The notes under the pieces: generated by a model
Told to the model about the DNA's origin: nothing
What the model saw: only the letters and a program-made list of their open reading frames with translations
Databases searched by the model: none
In this document: positions 26,945-34,895 of the stretch, in pieces
How the letters are laid out: each line of letters begins with the position of its first letter
Numbering within the stretch: the stretch's first letter is position 1
Translations under genes and position numbers: made by a program
Source: Erythrobacter ramosus
GTDB lineage: Bacteria > Pseudomonadota > Alphaproteobacteria > Sphingomonadales > Sphingomonadaceae
Length of the DNA: 44,452 bases
Assembly: GCF_009828055.1 (NCBI RefSeq)
Contig: NZ_WTYB01000006.1
Coordinates: 1 to 44,452, forward strand
Direction: 5' to 3'

Positions 26945-27751
26945 TTATAAGGTCTTATCGAGTGGGGAGCGATACAATTGCCTGCGCCATCGCTCCGCGA
27001 GGAGTTGCAATTGTTTGGGGCGCAATGACGGCCGAGCAAAGAAGTCTCGTCCCGTGTGCAGTTTAACCTTGTATCGCCAGCCGGTATCTCTCTCATGAAT
27101 TTCTACACGCCTCAGCAAATAAGGATCGGTGCCCATTCTGTTGCAGCCCTGCATGCAACTGCATGCTCCTAGATAGCCAGCCTCGCGGACATCAGCCATC
27201 GTTTGAAGGACGAAGTTACCAAACGGGTAAGCAAAGACTTTACCAGGACGATCAATCAATGCGGCAATTGTCCGCAGGCTATTGTCCAGCTCACGTTCGA
27301 TCGCAGTTCGATCTCCGGCGATATGCGGTAGTCTTTGGTGCGTGGCACTGTGTGAATGAAACGAGAAAAGATCCTTGTCAGCTTCACGCAGGTCGTCGCT
27401 GTCGAGAAGTGGCCAGATAGCCATGTCTTCGCTATCCCACTGGTTCGATCCACCCAGGAAGTCCGTCACCACGAATGTCGAAGATGGGAAACCATGTTTG
27501 CGCAGCGTTGGCCAGGCATGTTCGCGATTGCTCGCGAAGCCATCGTCAAAGGTGATGACGAGGTCCTTGCCAGTACGGTTGAACATCGTAGAAGAAACGA
27601 AGTCGTCAAGGGCAACAGGGTGCCAGCCATCACGGGCAATATGGTCCATCTGGTTCGAGAAGGTCGCTGGAGAGACCGTATACTTGTCCATGTAAGACCC
27701 ATCTCGGGGTCCCACACGGTGGTAGAGAAGAATGGGTACTCCTCTGTTCAT
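26945..27751 (-). CDS. Polysaccharide deacetylase (NodB homology domain, CE4)
   Basis: A 268-residue NodB-type deacetylase. Motif 1 is VITFDDGFASN near residue 64, with the catalytic/metal Asp pair. Motif 2 is HSATH near residue 133 (H-x3-H metal site). VFAYPFGNF corresponds to motif 3. It probably removes N- or O-acetyl groups from the glycan or a lipid-linked intermediate. The frame is open 10 codons further, but the ATG at 27,751 has AAGGGG five bases upstream and overlaps the preceding methyltransferase stop as ATGA, so it is chosen. There is no signal peptide on this start, so a cytoplasmic role is likely. Confidence 0.88.
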   Translation of the reverse strand: MNRGVPILLYHRVGPRDGSYMDKYTVSPATFSNQMDHIARDGWHPVALDDFVSSTMFNRTGKDLVITFDDGFASNREHAWPTLRKHGFPSSTFVVTDFLGGSNQWDSEDMAIWPLLDSDDLREADKDLFSFHSHSATHQRLPHIAGDRTAIERELDNSLRTIAALIDRPGKVFAYPFGNFVLQTMADVREAGYLGACSCMQGCNRMGTDPYLLRRVEIHERDTGWRYKVKLHTGRDFFARPSLRPKQLQLLAERWRRQLYRSPLDKTL

Positions 27752-28440
27752 CCGAACCCCTTCCGGAAAAGGCTTACACAATAGTCGTCCTGGACCTGAA
27801 ACGAGAGGAGTTGAAGCTCTGCGTGACGTGCGAAGATTTCATGGATGACAATACCCGGCACTTCGCCCGGATAGTCGCGCGACTGATGCTCAAGAAGCAA
27901 GTCACCGCTTTCAGCAAGCTCATCGACAATCCTATCTCTCAATGCCTCCTGGTCAACTGTGGGCACATAGACAAGGACGCCGGCACATACGATAGCATCA
28001 AAGGGTCCTCGAGGAATACCTTCAGCGACATCCTCTTCCTTGAATTCGATATAAGCAAAGTCCCGGCACTCAACTCTCGCTCTTTCGATCGCGACGCTTG
28101 AGATGTCGATCGCAAGCAACCTTTCTGCCCTCTGTGCGAGGTGCGTGGTTACCCAACCTTCTGCACAACCCACTTCCAACATGCTTGCATAGCTTCGGCG
28201 GGGGAGCGTTTGCAAAATTATCTCCCTTCGTCGGGAAGCTACCGCAGACGACCTGTAACGCCAAGGATCAATGCTCCGGGCGAAGAAAACATCGAAGTGC
28301 TGCTTCGAGTAATAGCGCTTTCCAAGCAGGAAGGACGCCAGGATTTTTGTACCTGTCCAGCACGCTCCCAGCTTCATATAGGCGCCACCGGTCATTCGAG
28401 ATTCCCTCACTCTTCGCTTTATGGAAGAGAAAATAAGCAC
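27748..28440 (-). CDS. Class I SAM-dependent methyltransferase (NodS-like)
   Basis: A 230-residue methyltransferase. SAM motif I is SMLEVGCAEGWVTTHLA near residue 87, motif II LLAIDISSVAIERAR, and FDAIVCAGVLVYVP is motif IV. GVLVYVPTVDQEALRD resembles NodS, the N-methyltransferase acting beside NodB on Nod factors. A deacetylase gene follows with a 4-base overlap, so a deacetylate-then-N-methylate pair acting on an amino sugar is possible (inference by analogy). The start taken is GTG directly after the stop of the upstream GT2; ATG codons at residues 16 and 22 are alternatives. Confidence 0.8.
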   Translation of the reverse strand: MLIFSSIKRRVRESRMTGGAYMKLGACWTGTKILASFLLGKRYYSKQHFDVFFARSIDPWRYRSSAVASRRREIILQTLPRRSYASMLEVGCAEGWVTTHLAQRAERLLAIDISSVAIERARVECRDFAYIEFKEEDVAEGIPRGPFDAIVCAGVLVYVPTVDQEALRDRIVDELAESGDLLLEHQSRDYPGEVPGIVIHEIFARHAELQLLSFQVQDDYCVSLFRKGFG

Positions 28441-29451
28441 TTATGCTGCTCCAGCCGCAAGCCTTGCCCTAAGCCTTTTGAACGATGGATCAACTGACCA
28501 GACCCCTTGCCAAAAGGCAACTGCGATTGGGAAATAGCAGATTCTTGCAGGCACAAAGCGATGGGGCAGATGATCAGCAGTGAATGTCAAACTGTCTGAG
28601 AGCAATCGAACCAGGAATGGCGCGACCCAGACAGAGCGAACTTTCATCCACCTTCGAATGTTGTCTTTCCCGCTTACAATTTCGACAATTGGCATGTAGA
28701 AATTGAGTTCGCTCCGCAGTTCTGGAGTATCCAGGAGCAGACGGCAGGCGGTCATTCCACTTAGCCAGTGCCCTTGCCGGGCCTCTGCAAGTGTTTTGGT
28801 GTCGATATGATAGACAAGCGCTTGATCAAGAACTTGAAGGAAATGATTGCGATCCTTCATCTCTATGTCGATCAGGCATTCGTCAAATCCTTCACCGGGA
28901 ACGGATACGCCTGCCATTTTGCCAGATACTGCTTCCAGAACATCAGCAAACTCAGAAGTTGGCCCAGAAGAATTGCATATATAAATATGTTCGGCAGACA
29001 ACCTGTTAGGTCCATTTAGAAACCACTCGGCGCAGCGCTGGTACATCTTGCTCTGATAGCGGACATACGGGGTCTGCTTATTCTCTGGATGATATAGTAT
29101 CGGGCCAACGGCGAAGTCACCGTCGACCCCAGCATGTAGCTCTAGCACATTGGGTGTGAGTTCAATGTCGTCGTCGAGGTGAAGCATTCGTTCGCCTCGC
29201 GCGGCTTTGGCGCCCTTCGTGCGGCTGAGGTGAGCACCTGGGTTACTGTCTCGCCTGATGAGCCTAATCGCGAAAGGCAGTTCTTCCATCTCGAGCTTGA
29301 GGTCCACTGCCGGCACAGAGCCATCGTCAACAACTACGACTTCGAATTGGCTGGCAGGCAAGGTCTGGTCGGCGAGGTCTCGCAGTAGTTTGCTGATGGC
29401 TGTAGGCCGATTACGCGTTGGAACAATTATCGAAAGCCTGAGCTTCGTCAT
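28441..29451 (-). CDS. Glycosyltransferase family 2 (GT-A)
   Basis: A 336-residue GT2 enzyme starting MTKLRLSIIVPTRNRPTAIS. FEVVVVDDGSVPAVD is the nucleotide site and RMLHLDDDIELTPN the DXD motif. The region GEGFDECLIDIEMKDRNHF resembles the catalytic DxxxxE segment. It is the first gene of the four-gene minus-strand group. Upstream lie 188 bases without a gene, then the left end of the IS5-family element. TATAAT at 29,588 points the wrong way for this gene. Substrate is unknown. Confidence 0.86.
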   Translation of the reverse strand: MTKLRLSIIVPTRNRPTAISKLLRDLADQTLPASQFEVVVVDDGSVPAVDLKLEMEELPFAIRLIRRDSNPGAHLSRTKGAKAARGERMLHLDDDIELTPNVLELHAGVDGDFAVGPILYHPENKQTPYVRYQSKMYQRCAEWFLNGPNRLSAEHIYICNSSGPTSEFADVLEAVSGKMAGVSVPGEGFDECLIDIEMKDRNHFLQVLDQALVYHIDTKTLAEARQGHWLSGMTACRLLLDTPELRSELNFYMPIVEIVSGKDNIRRWMKVRSVWVAPFLVRLLSDSLTFTADHLPHRFVPARICYFPIAVAFWQGVWSVDPSFKRLRARLAAGAA

Positions 29452-29710
29452 GTTTGTGAAGCAGCCTTATAGGCGAGGGAAGAATCGGTTTTTGCGTCGA
29501 GCGCAGCGAGATGGGTAGTTTAATGACCACGTCTCCGCAAGGCGATGTGACGTGATGGGGTGGACGGCCCCCGCACCGGGTTAGGTGTATAATATGCGGC
29601 TGTCGGAAGCCACCTCTACCCTTTGTCCACCAAACCTAGGCTCGGGACCCATTAAATCGCTTGTGCTGGCGGGGACGGCTAGATTCAATGGCTGCACCCA
29701 GGAGGTGCTG

Positions 29711-30481
29711 TTGATTTCTGAGCTCTGGATGTTGAGCGAGGCGCAGATGCGCCGTATCGAGCTTTATTTTCCGTTGTCGCATGGGATCCCGCTGGTCGAT
29801 GACCGGCGGATCGTAAGCGGCATCGTCTTCGTGATCAGGAACGGGCTGCGCTGGCGTGATGCGCAAGCCGGTTACGGTCCGCACAAGAAGATCTACAGTC
29901 GGTTGGCTGCGCCGCCCTTCGGGTCATCCGCTGGAGCCGCTTGGGCGTGTTCAACACTACCTTCTGCGAGGTGGCGGCAAGGTGCGGCAAGCCGGACCGG
30001 TTGATGATCGATGCCACGCATCTCAAGGCGCACCGGACGGCGGCAAGCCTGCTAAAAAGGGGCTCTAACCCGACGTCTAGGGCGAAACAAAGGCGGGTTG
30101 AACTTTAAGCTGCATGCTGTCTGCGATGGCCAGGGCCGGCCGCTGATCATGCTGGTCAGCGAAGGGCAGATGAGCGATCACAAAGTCGCTGCGCTAATGA
30201 TCGATGCCTTCCCCAAGGCCAAGGCGTTGCTGGCCGACCGGGGCTATGATGCCGACTGGTTCCGCACTGCTCTGGAGCAGCGAGGCATCACCACATTCAT
30301 CCCATCAAAAACGAACCGCAAAGTGCCCATCCCGCACGATACCGTGCTCTACCGCCAGCGCCACAAGGTCGAGAAAATGTTCGGCAAGCTCAAAGACTGG
30401 CGCCGCATCCATACCCGCTACGACCGCTGCGCCCAAACGTTCATGTCCGCCATCTGCATCAACGCAACCGTCATCTTCTGA
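29711..30481 (+). pseudogene. IS5-family transposase, disrupted
   Basis: The N-terminal part reads MLSEAQMRRIELYFPLSHG and RNGLRWRDAQAGYGPHKKIY, as in two-frame IS5-family (IS427-like) transposases. After SRL a 20-base block (29,905-29,924) shifts the frame. Removing it restores IRWSRLGVFN through LMIDATHLKAHRTAASL, with the first DDE Asp. The last third, from NFKLHAVCDGQGRP to ATVIF, is in another frame and includes the second Asp (LADRGYDADW) and the Glu region (RHKVEKMFGKLKDW). Relatives switch frame at an A-rich slip site; here the run near 30,056 has five A, and adding one would restore a -1 switch. So there are two defects. Bounds are those of the detectable homology. Confidence 0.8.
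29905..29924 (+). repeat. 20-base insertion GGCTGCGCCGCCCTTCGGGT in the IS5 transposase
   Basis: Deleting exactly these 20 bases turns SRL and a disturbed frame into SRF-IRWSRLG, the normal IS5-family text. The join left behind is GTT^CA. A copy differing at one base sits at 34,961-34,980 inside an unrelated IS3 transposase, also at GTT^CA. The block contains C-TTCG-G, the core of a stable UUCG tetraloop. Confidence 0.7.
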
Positions 30482-30509
30482 CTCGATCAATGCGTCCTGA
30501 GCCTAGTCC

Positions 30510-30657
30510 CACGCCCAATAAGCCCTGTGCGCGCTCAAGTAGCGGAAGCTGAAGCACTAAGCGCAAAGCTGAGGGGGCGTTCAAGTAGCGTAGCGGTAGA
30601 CCCACGCGCGATAACCCCCACTGGCGCTCAAGCAGCGAAGCGGTAGCGCGATAAGCT
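30510..30657 (+). repeat. Cluster of short repeats downstream of the marR pseudogene
   Basis: Two full copies (30,510-30,554 and 30,603-30,646) join an ACGCSCRATAA part to GCGCTCAAGYAGCGRAGC. A lone second part is at 30,577-30,599 and a lone first part at 30,645-30,657. The second part folds as CGCT-loop-AGCG. The cluster lies about 50 bases past the marR pseudogene stop and just outside the IS5 right end. Confidence 0.6.
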
Positions 30658-30704
30658 CTATTGCGGAATGATCTGATTAGCTGGCAGACGCGCCGCATCG
30701 AGCC

Positions 30705-31066
30705 TCACTTGGTCCCATCCGAGACAGGGTCCGATACGAGCTCAAGGCTTAGCGCATCGATCTCCTCTTTGAGGGCCTCGTATTCGGCGCGCTTCCGCAC
30801 CAGAAATTCAGCCATCATGACGGCCTGCTGGGATATGCCCTTTGGGGTGAGCACATAGGCGTGATCCCTTTCCTGCGAGACGCTCCGAACCGTCCGAGGC
30901 GCACCATTCCTGCCTCTGTGGGGGCCCTCAGCAGATAGTGGGTCGCTCCAAGGCTTTTCCCGAGCTCGCGCGCCAACTCTCGCCGCGAAATTTGTGGGTT
31001 TGCATCGATCAGCCCCAAGGCCCTTAGCCTCGCATCATCGCGCGCATGCTTTGTCCGCACACTCAC
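30705..31066 (-). pseudogene. Second EPS-associated MarR regulator, frameshifted
   Basis: From GTG at 31,066 the frame gives ARDDARLRALGLIDANPQIS and the helix-turn-helix SRRELARELGKSLGATHYLL, closely parallel to the intact regulator at 21,605-21,982. After MVRLGRFG the frame is lost near 30,885-30,895. A different frame continues VSQERDHAYVLTPKGISQQA, then FLVRKRAEYEALKEEIDALS, ending at 30,705. One missing base explains the break. Rejoined, the protein is about 120 residues. As read, the product ends after 83 residues and lacks the wing and dimerisation helix. It is divergent from the NusG-like operon, where an EPS MarR regulator would be expected to sit, so the intact copy may now serve both control regions. 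Confidence 0.8.
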
Positions 31067-31394
31067 GGATAAAGCTTCAGGTTACGGCTACCGCACCGCG
31101 CGAGCATCGCCTTCACGCGCTGAAGCCGGGCTCCAGATCTCACTGTTCGATCGAGCGCGTTCAACCTTGAACGATAGCCAAAGCCGGATTGCACGCAAGA
31201 ACGTTTGCGATGGATGGCCCCTCAAGCGGGCGGCAACGACCTGTGCGGAAACTGCAAAAAGTTGCAGAATTCGCTGCGTCGCACAATTTGCGCGCTTCGT
31301 CGGGAAAGGCCTAATCAGACTTGCATGGGTTGTAAAGAATCTACTACTCTCTGCCACATATGCGCCTAAGTGTGTATACATGGGGGCAATTCTA
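31067..31394. other. Divergent control region between marR pseudogene and the NusG-like gene
   Basis: This gap has no supported gene. It holds the palindromic operator candidate at 31,159-31,172 and GGCTACCGCAC near the marR start, a string shared with the first marR upstream region. The promoter of the plus-strand EPS operon should lie here, but no clear -35/-10 pair with normal spacing stands out. Confidence 0.55.
31159..31172. promoter_or_regulatory. Palindromic operator candidate GTTCAA-CC-TTGAAC
   Basis: A perfect 6+2+6 inverted repeat, 93 bases before the marR pseudogene start and about 220 bases before the NusG-like gene. The same arms occur at 22,081-22,094 upstream of the intact marR. 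A degenerate relative, GTTCGATCGAGC, lies just to its left. MarR binding is inferred. Confidence 0.6.
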
Positions 31395-31925
31395 ATGGTC
31401 GAGTGGAGATTGGTCCAAGTCAGGCCAAATGCCGACTCCATTGCAATAAGGAATGTCGAGCGGCAGGGGTTCAGCGTGTTTCGGCCGCTTGAGATCGTTA
31501 CGTCGATCCGTGGCGGGCGCTTTGTGTCGCGGCTGCGGTCTTTTTTCCCTGGGTACATGTTCGCCGGCTATGCCGGGCCAGCGGCCCCCTGGTCGGTAAT
31601 CAATTCGACCTACGGCGTGGCCCGCCTCGTGAAATTCGGCGATAGACCCACAACGGTGCCGAACCGCTTGGTGGCTGAACTCCAGGCGGCATGTGACGAC
31701 CAGGGCGTCATCTCCTTGGCTTCCAGGATAATGGCAGGGGCGAGTGTTGAAGTCGCATCGGGATCGCTCGCAGGCTTCATCGGTGAGGTCGAGCGTCTGA
31801 CCCCCGATCAACGGGCACTCGTTCTGATAGAATTTCTCGGCAAACAGACACGCGTCAGTCTTCCGGTCGCACAACTCAAAGTCGCTTCCCAGCATTCTGA
31901 CGTCGCGAGACACCACCGTGAATGA
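31395..31925 (+). CDS. NusG/RfaH-like transcription antiterminator of the EPS operon
   Basis: A 176-residue NusG paralogue. The NGN domain begins VEWRLVQVRPNADSIAIRNV, with FFPGYMF as the conserved NusG core and VARLVKFGD closing it. The KOW part covers about residues 115-165 (GASVEVASGSLAGFIGEVER to RVSLPVAQLKV). It should bind RNA polymerase and let it read through the long EPS operon. The frame is open much further upstream, but the ATG at 31,395 has GGGGG eight bases before it and gives the normal length. It overlaps the glycosylphosphotransferase gene by 8 bases. Its position as first gene of the operon is the classic arrangement for such dedicated factors. Confidence 0.88.
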   Translation: MVEWRLVQVRPNADSIAIRNVERQGFSVFRPLEIVTSIRGGRFVSRLRSFFPGYMFAGYAGPAAPWSVINSTYGVARLVKFGDRPTTVPNRLVAELQAACDDQGVISLASRIMAGASVEVASGSLAGFIGEVERLTPDQRALVLIEFLGKQTRVSLPVAQLKVASQHSDVARHHRE

Positions 31926-33408
31926 CATCCCGTCAGGCTCCCTGGCCGACTCCAAAGGTATGCCAAAAGTCGGTGAAGGCTTAGAAGCGCGCCTCTTGAA
32001 TGAGCCCAGCATGGCCACTGAAGGAGCAGGCGGCGTGGTCGCCAATCACGCCGGCGAGCAGGGCGCAACGAGGGCAGGGGATGCTGCTCATACAAGTGAG
32101 CAGCCGACTCGCCTTGCTGGCGAAGAATTCCTAACGGTCGTGCCACACCGGCGGGCCGCGCTTGTTCACAGCTTCGAGCTGCCGCTGATTCTCATTGGAA
32201 CATTCGCTCCGAGCCTGGTGTTAGCGTCGATCAAAGGCCACAATCCTGTGGTTGGCGCCGTGCCCGCGACGGCAGCTGCTATTTGCCTTGCAGTGGTCAT
32301 CGCCTGGTATGTCCTTTCGCGCCTCAAGACCCACGCCAATGCCCGGTATCTCTCCTACGTCATCCCGGTCAATTTCGTAGCGTTTTCTGGTGTGTTAACC
32401 GTCATGGCCTTGCTGCGGCTCCCCTTCTCGGGGTCGTTTTTTCTCGCTGGCGCGTCGAGCGCTCTACTGATGAGTTTCCTGACCGCGGTGTATGGCCGAC
32501 GTCTCGTAAAGCCCCACCTTGTTGTTCCGGGTGGCCGTGCGGCCGAGCTCAACCTGACCGGACATTTTGTGCCAGCGCCCTCGCTCGGCGATCTTGAGGA
32601 ACTCATCGCCGGCAAATGGCGCAAATGGGCGATCGTCGCGGATCTTCACTATCCCCACTCGGAGCGATGTGAGCGGATTTTTGCAAAAGCCGCCCTGGCT
32701 GGAATCCCGGTCTACCATTTCCGCCAGATTGCCGAGATGCAATCCGGCCAGGTCAGGATTAATCACCTCAGCGAAAACGATCTTGGATCACTCATTCCGA
32801 ACGTATCATACGCCTCTGCGAAGCGTGTGATCGATTTTCTCGGAGCCCTGATCCTTATCCCGCTGTGCCTGCCGTTCTTTGCGGTCCTTGCGATCCTGAT
32901 CAAACTCGATTCTCCTGGCAATGCCATCTTCATCCAACAGCGTATGGGCTTTCGCGGTGAGGTTTTCCGAATGTTCAAGTTTCGGACGATGCGCGAGCGC
33001 CGCGTGGCCGACCATGGCCTGGCGCAACGCGAAGATGCCATGACGACGAGCGATGATGACCGTATCACCCGCATCGGTCACTTTCTGCGCAAGACCCGGA
33101 TGGACGAGCTGCCCCAGATACTGAACGTGCTCTTGGGCGAGATGAGCTTCATCGGCCCGCGCCCGGAAGCTTGCTCCTTGTCCGAATGGTACGAGGCTGA
33201 GCTGCCCTTCTACTCCTATCGCCACATCGTTCGGCCGGGTATAACCGGCTGGGCCCAAGTGAACCAGGGCCACGTGACCGGTGTCTCAGACGTGCTGGCT
33301 AAGCTGCGGTTCGATTTTTACTACATCAAGAACATCTCGCTCTGGCTTGACGTGCTGATCACCCTCAAGACCTTGCGTGTGATCGCAACCGGACTGGGTG
33401 CCAAGTAG
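31918..33408 (+). CDS. Polyprenyl glycosylphosphotransferase initiating EPS synthesis (WcaJ/GumD/ExoY type)
   Basis: A 496-residue membrane enzyme that transfers a sugar-1-phosphate from UDP-sugar to undecaprenyl phosphate. After a polar N-terminus come four hydrophobic segments (about residues 80-200), then a soluble region. The catalytic domain starts near residue 300 with SAKRVIDFLGALILIPLCLP, followed by the membrane re-entrant helix. FRMFKFRTMR, RKTRMDELPQILNVLLGEMS, FIGPRPE and RPGITGWAQVN are the invariant family blocks, including the catalytic Asp-Glu pair in MDELPQ. The gene is translationally coupled to the NusG-like gene. The first sugar, probably glucose or galactose in such enzymes, is not readable. 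Confidence 0.93.
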   Translation: MNDIPSGSLADSKGMPKVGEGLEARLLNEPSMATEGAGGVVANHAGEQGATRAGDAAHTSEQPTRLAGEEFLTVVPHRRAALVHSFELPLILIGTFAPSLVLASIKGHNPVVGAVPATAAAICLAVVIAWYVLSRLKTHANARYLSYVIPVNFVAFSGVLTVMALLRLPFSGSFFLAGASSALLMSFLTAVYGRRLVKPHLVVPGGRAAELNLTGHFVPAPSLGDLEELIAGKWRKWAIVADLHYPHSERCERIFAKAALAGIPVYHFRQIAEMQSGQVRINHLSENDLGSLIPNVSYASAKRVIDFLGALILIPLCLPFFAVLAILIKLDSPGNAIFIQQRMGFRGEVFRMFKFRTMRERRVADHGLAQREDAMTTSDDDRITRIGHFLRKTRMDELPQILNVLLGEMSFIGPRPEACSLSEWYEAELPFYSYRHIVRPGITGWAQVNQGHVTGVSDVLAKLRFDFYYIKNISLWLDVLITLKTLRVIATGLGAK

Positions 33409-33603
33409 CAAAGTGGTGCCGCATCATGTGTCTGGACGCGCATCCTTGACGGCCCAGCGCAAGAGCCGTGACGTCGGGGTCTTGGGCGCTTGGATGAATG
33501 GCTTATTCCATCAGCGGCCTCTGGATCATTAATGTAATCCTGGAGCGACCGCAGGCGCTGGGGCGTTCTCGTTCGCAAAGTTGCTCAGACCGGAAGCAGG
33601 TGC

Positions 33604-34866
33604 ATGCGCATTATTCTCATCAACCGCTTCTTCTTCCCGGACGAGTCTGCAACTTCGTTGATGCTCACCGATCTCGTCGAGGGGCTCGCGCCGCTTGGCG
33701 TTGCCATGCATGCAATTACCGCGTCTGCATCCTACACCGGAACAGAAGGCAGCGCACAGGCACTTTCAGTGCCAGACCTCACCGTAACACGGCTGCCAAC
33801 GCTACCCCTCTCGCACCAGTCCCTTGCCGGGCGCGTGCTCAATTTCCTTGTCTTCTATCTTGCGCTCCTTGTGGCGGGGGTCTGGCACGTCCGTCGCGGG
33901 GATCTGATCATTTGCCTCACCGATCCGCCGTTTGTCGGCGTTTTTGCCACAATTATTGCCAAGCTGCGGCAGGCCAAGGTGATCCATTGGGTGCAGGACA
34001 TTTATCCGGAAACCGCGACCCGGCTGGGATATGGCTCTTCCTCGAGTCCGAGCATACGGATGCTTGCAGCAGCCCGCGATTGGGCATGGCGGAATGCGGC
34101 AGCAAATGTGGTCATCGGAGATCGCATGCGAGACATGCTCTGCTCGCGCGGAGTAGAACCCCAGCAAATCCGCGTCATTCCAAACTGGGCCGACGATGAA
34201 GGCCTCGCGCCAATCTCACCTGAAGCCAACCCCTTGCGCTGCGAATGGGGGTTCAGCGATGCGACACTGGTCGTCGGCTACTCCGGCAATCTGGGACGCG
34301 CCCATGATGTGGACACCATGCTTGGCGCAGCTGCGCTCTTGGCCAAGGGCCCTTCGCCAGACATCCGCTTTCTCTTCATCGGCGGCGGTGCCAAGCATGC
34401 ACAGTTGCAGGCCGCGATGTCCGATCCACACCTTGGCCCAATGCTCGAACGTCGCGGTTATCGTCCGCGCATCGAGCTCTCGCAGAGCCTGAATGTACCC
34501 GACGTGCATTGGCTGTCGCTCGAGCCCGGACTCGAAGGGTTGATTGTGCCCAGCAAATTCTATGGCGCCGCTGCTGTAGGCAGACCGATTATCTTCATCG
34601 GCGACCCGGACGGAGAGGTGGCCCGTCTCATCGCCATAGCATCTTGCGGGGCAAGCTTTGCCAAGGGCGACTGCGCTGGCGTTGCATCCTTTTTATCGCA
34701 ACTGGCAAGCGACAGCGCCTTGCGCGATCGGCTGGGCGCGAATGCCCATGTTTTCAGTCGCAGCGCCCTGGCGCGCGAGCAGAGGCTGAGCGACTGGCGT
34801 GCTCTTATCAGTGGACTGCAAGCCTCCATGACGGCCGGGCCCTGGAAGGCCGGGCAGGCGGCCTGA
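33604..34866 (+). CDS. Glycosyltransferase family 4, WcaI/WbuB-like
   Basis: A 420-residue GT-B enzyme. The start MRIILINRFFFPDESATSLM and VIHWVQDIYPETATRLGYG are characteristic of the WcaI/WbuB group. VVGYSGNLGRAHDVDTMLGA begins the nucleotide-sugar domain, and LIVPSKFYGAAAVGRPIIF is its donor loop, in which the usual E-x7-E is replaced. It follows the glycosylphosphotransferase after 195 bases without a gene and probably adds the second sugar to the lipid-linked intermediate. The start ATG at 33,604 has only a weak AGG upstream. Confidence 0.85.
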   Translation: MRIILINRFFFPDESATSLMLTDLVEGLAPLGVAMHAITASASYTGTEGSAQALSVPDLTVTRLPTLPLSHQSLAGRVLNFLVFYLALLVAGVWHVRRGDLIICLTDPPFVGVFATIIAKLRQAKVIHWVQDIYPETATRLGYGSSSSPSIRMLAAARDWAWRNAAANVVIGDRMRDMLCSRGVEPQQIRVIPNWADDEGLAPISPEANPLRCEWGFSDATLVVGYSGNLGRAHDVDTMLGAAALLAKGPSPDIRFLFIGGGAKHAQLQAAMSDPHLGPMLERRGYRPRIELSQSLNVPDVHWLSLEPGLEGLIVPSKFYGAAAVGRPIIFIGDPDGEVARLIAIASCGASFAKGDCAGVASFLSQLASDSALRDRLGANAHVFSRSALAREQRLSDWRALISGLQASMTAGPWKAGQAA

Positions 34867-34895
34867 CATCCCATATAGGGCATCCCATGACATGC

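Larger units (their letters stand above)
29640..30502 (+). mobile_element. IS5-family insertion sequence, inactive
   Basis: Imperfect terminal inverted repeats, GGCTCGGGACCCATT at the left end and, read on the other strand, GGCTCAGGACGCATT at the right (13 of 15 identical), delimit about 863 bases. CTAG sits directly outside both ends (29,636-29,639 and 30,503-30,506), fitting the 4-base YTAR target duplication known for part of this family. The transposase inside is broken by a 20-base insertion and a frame change. The element lies just left of the short-repeat cluster and the second marR copy. Confidence 0.75.

Noticed and set aside
29588..29593. Perfect TATAAT box just left of the IS5 element
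   Set aside because: No -35 box lies at a usable distance and no plus-strand gene other than the dead transposase follows.
29905..29924. Reading the 20-base blocks as integron-type GTTRRRY sites
   Set aside because: GTTGGCT breaks the RRRY pattern and there is no integrase or cassette structure nearby.
30639..30650. GCGGTAGCGCG resembling the RfaH ops element
   Set aside because: It is part of the repeat family found several times, lies 745 bases before the NusG-like gene behind an antisense pseudogene, and not in a clear transcript leader.
30510..30657. The repeat cluster as a CRISPR array
   Set aside because: The units are imperfect, unevenly spaced and without uniform unique spacers, and there are no cas genes.
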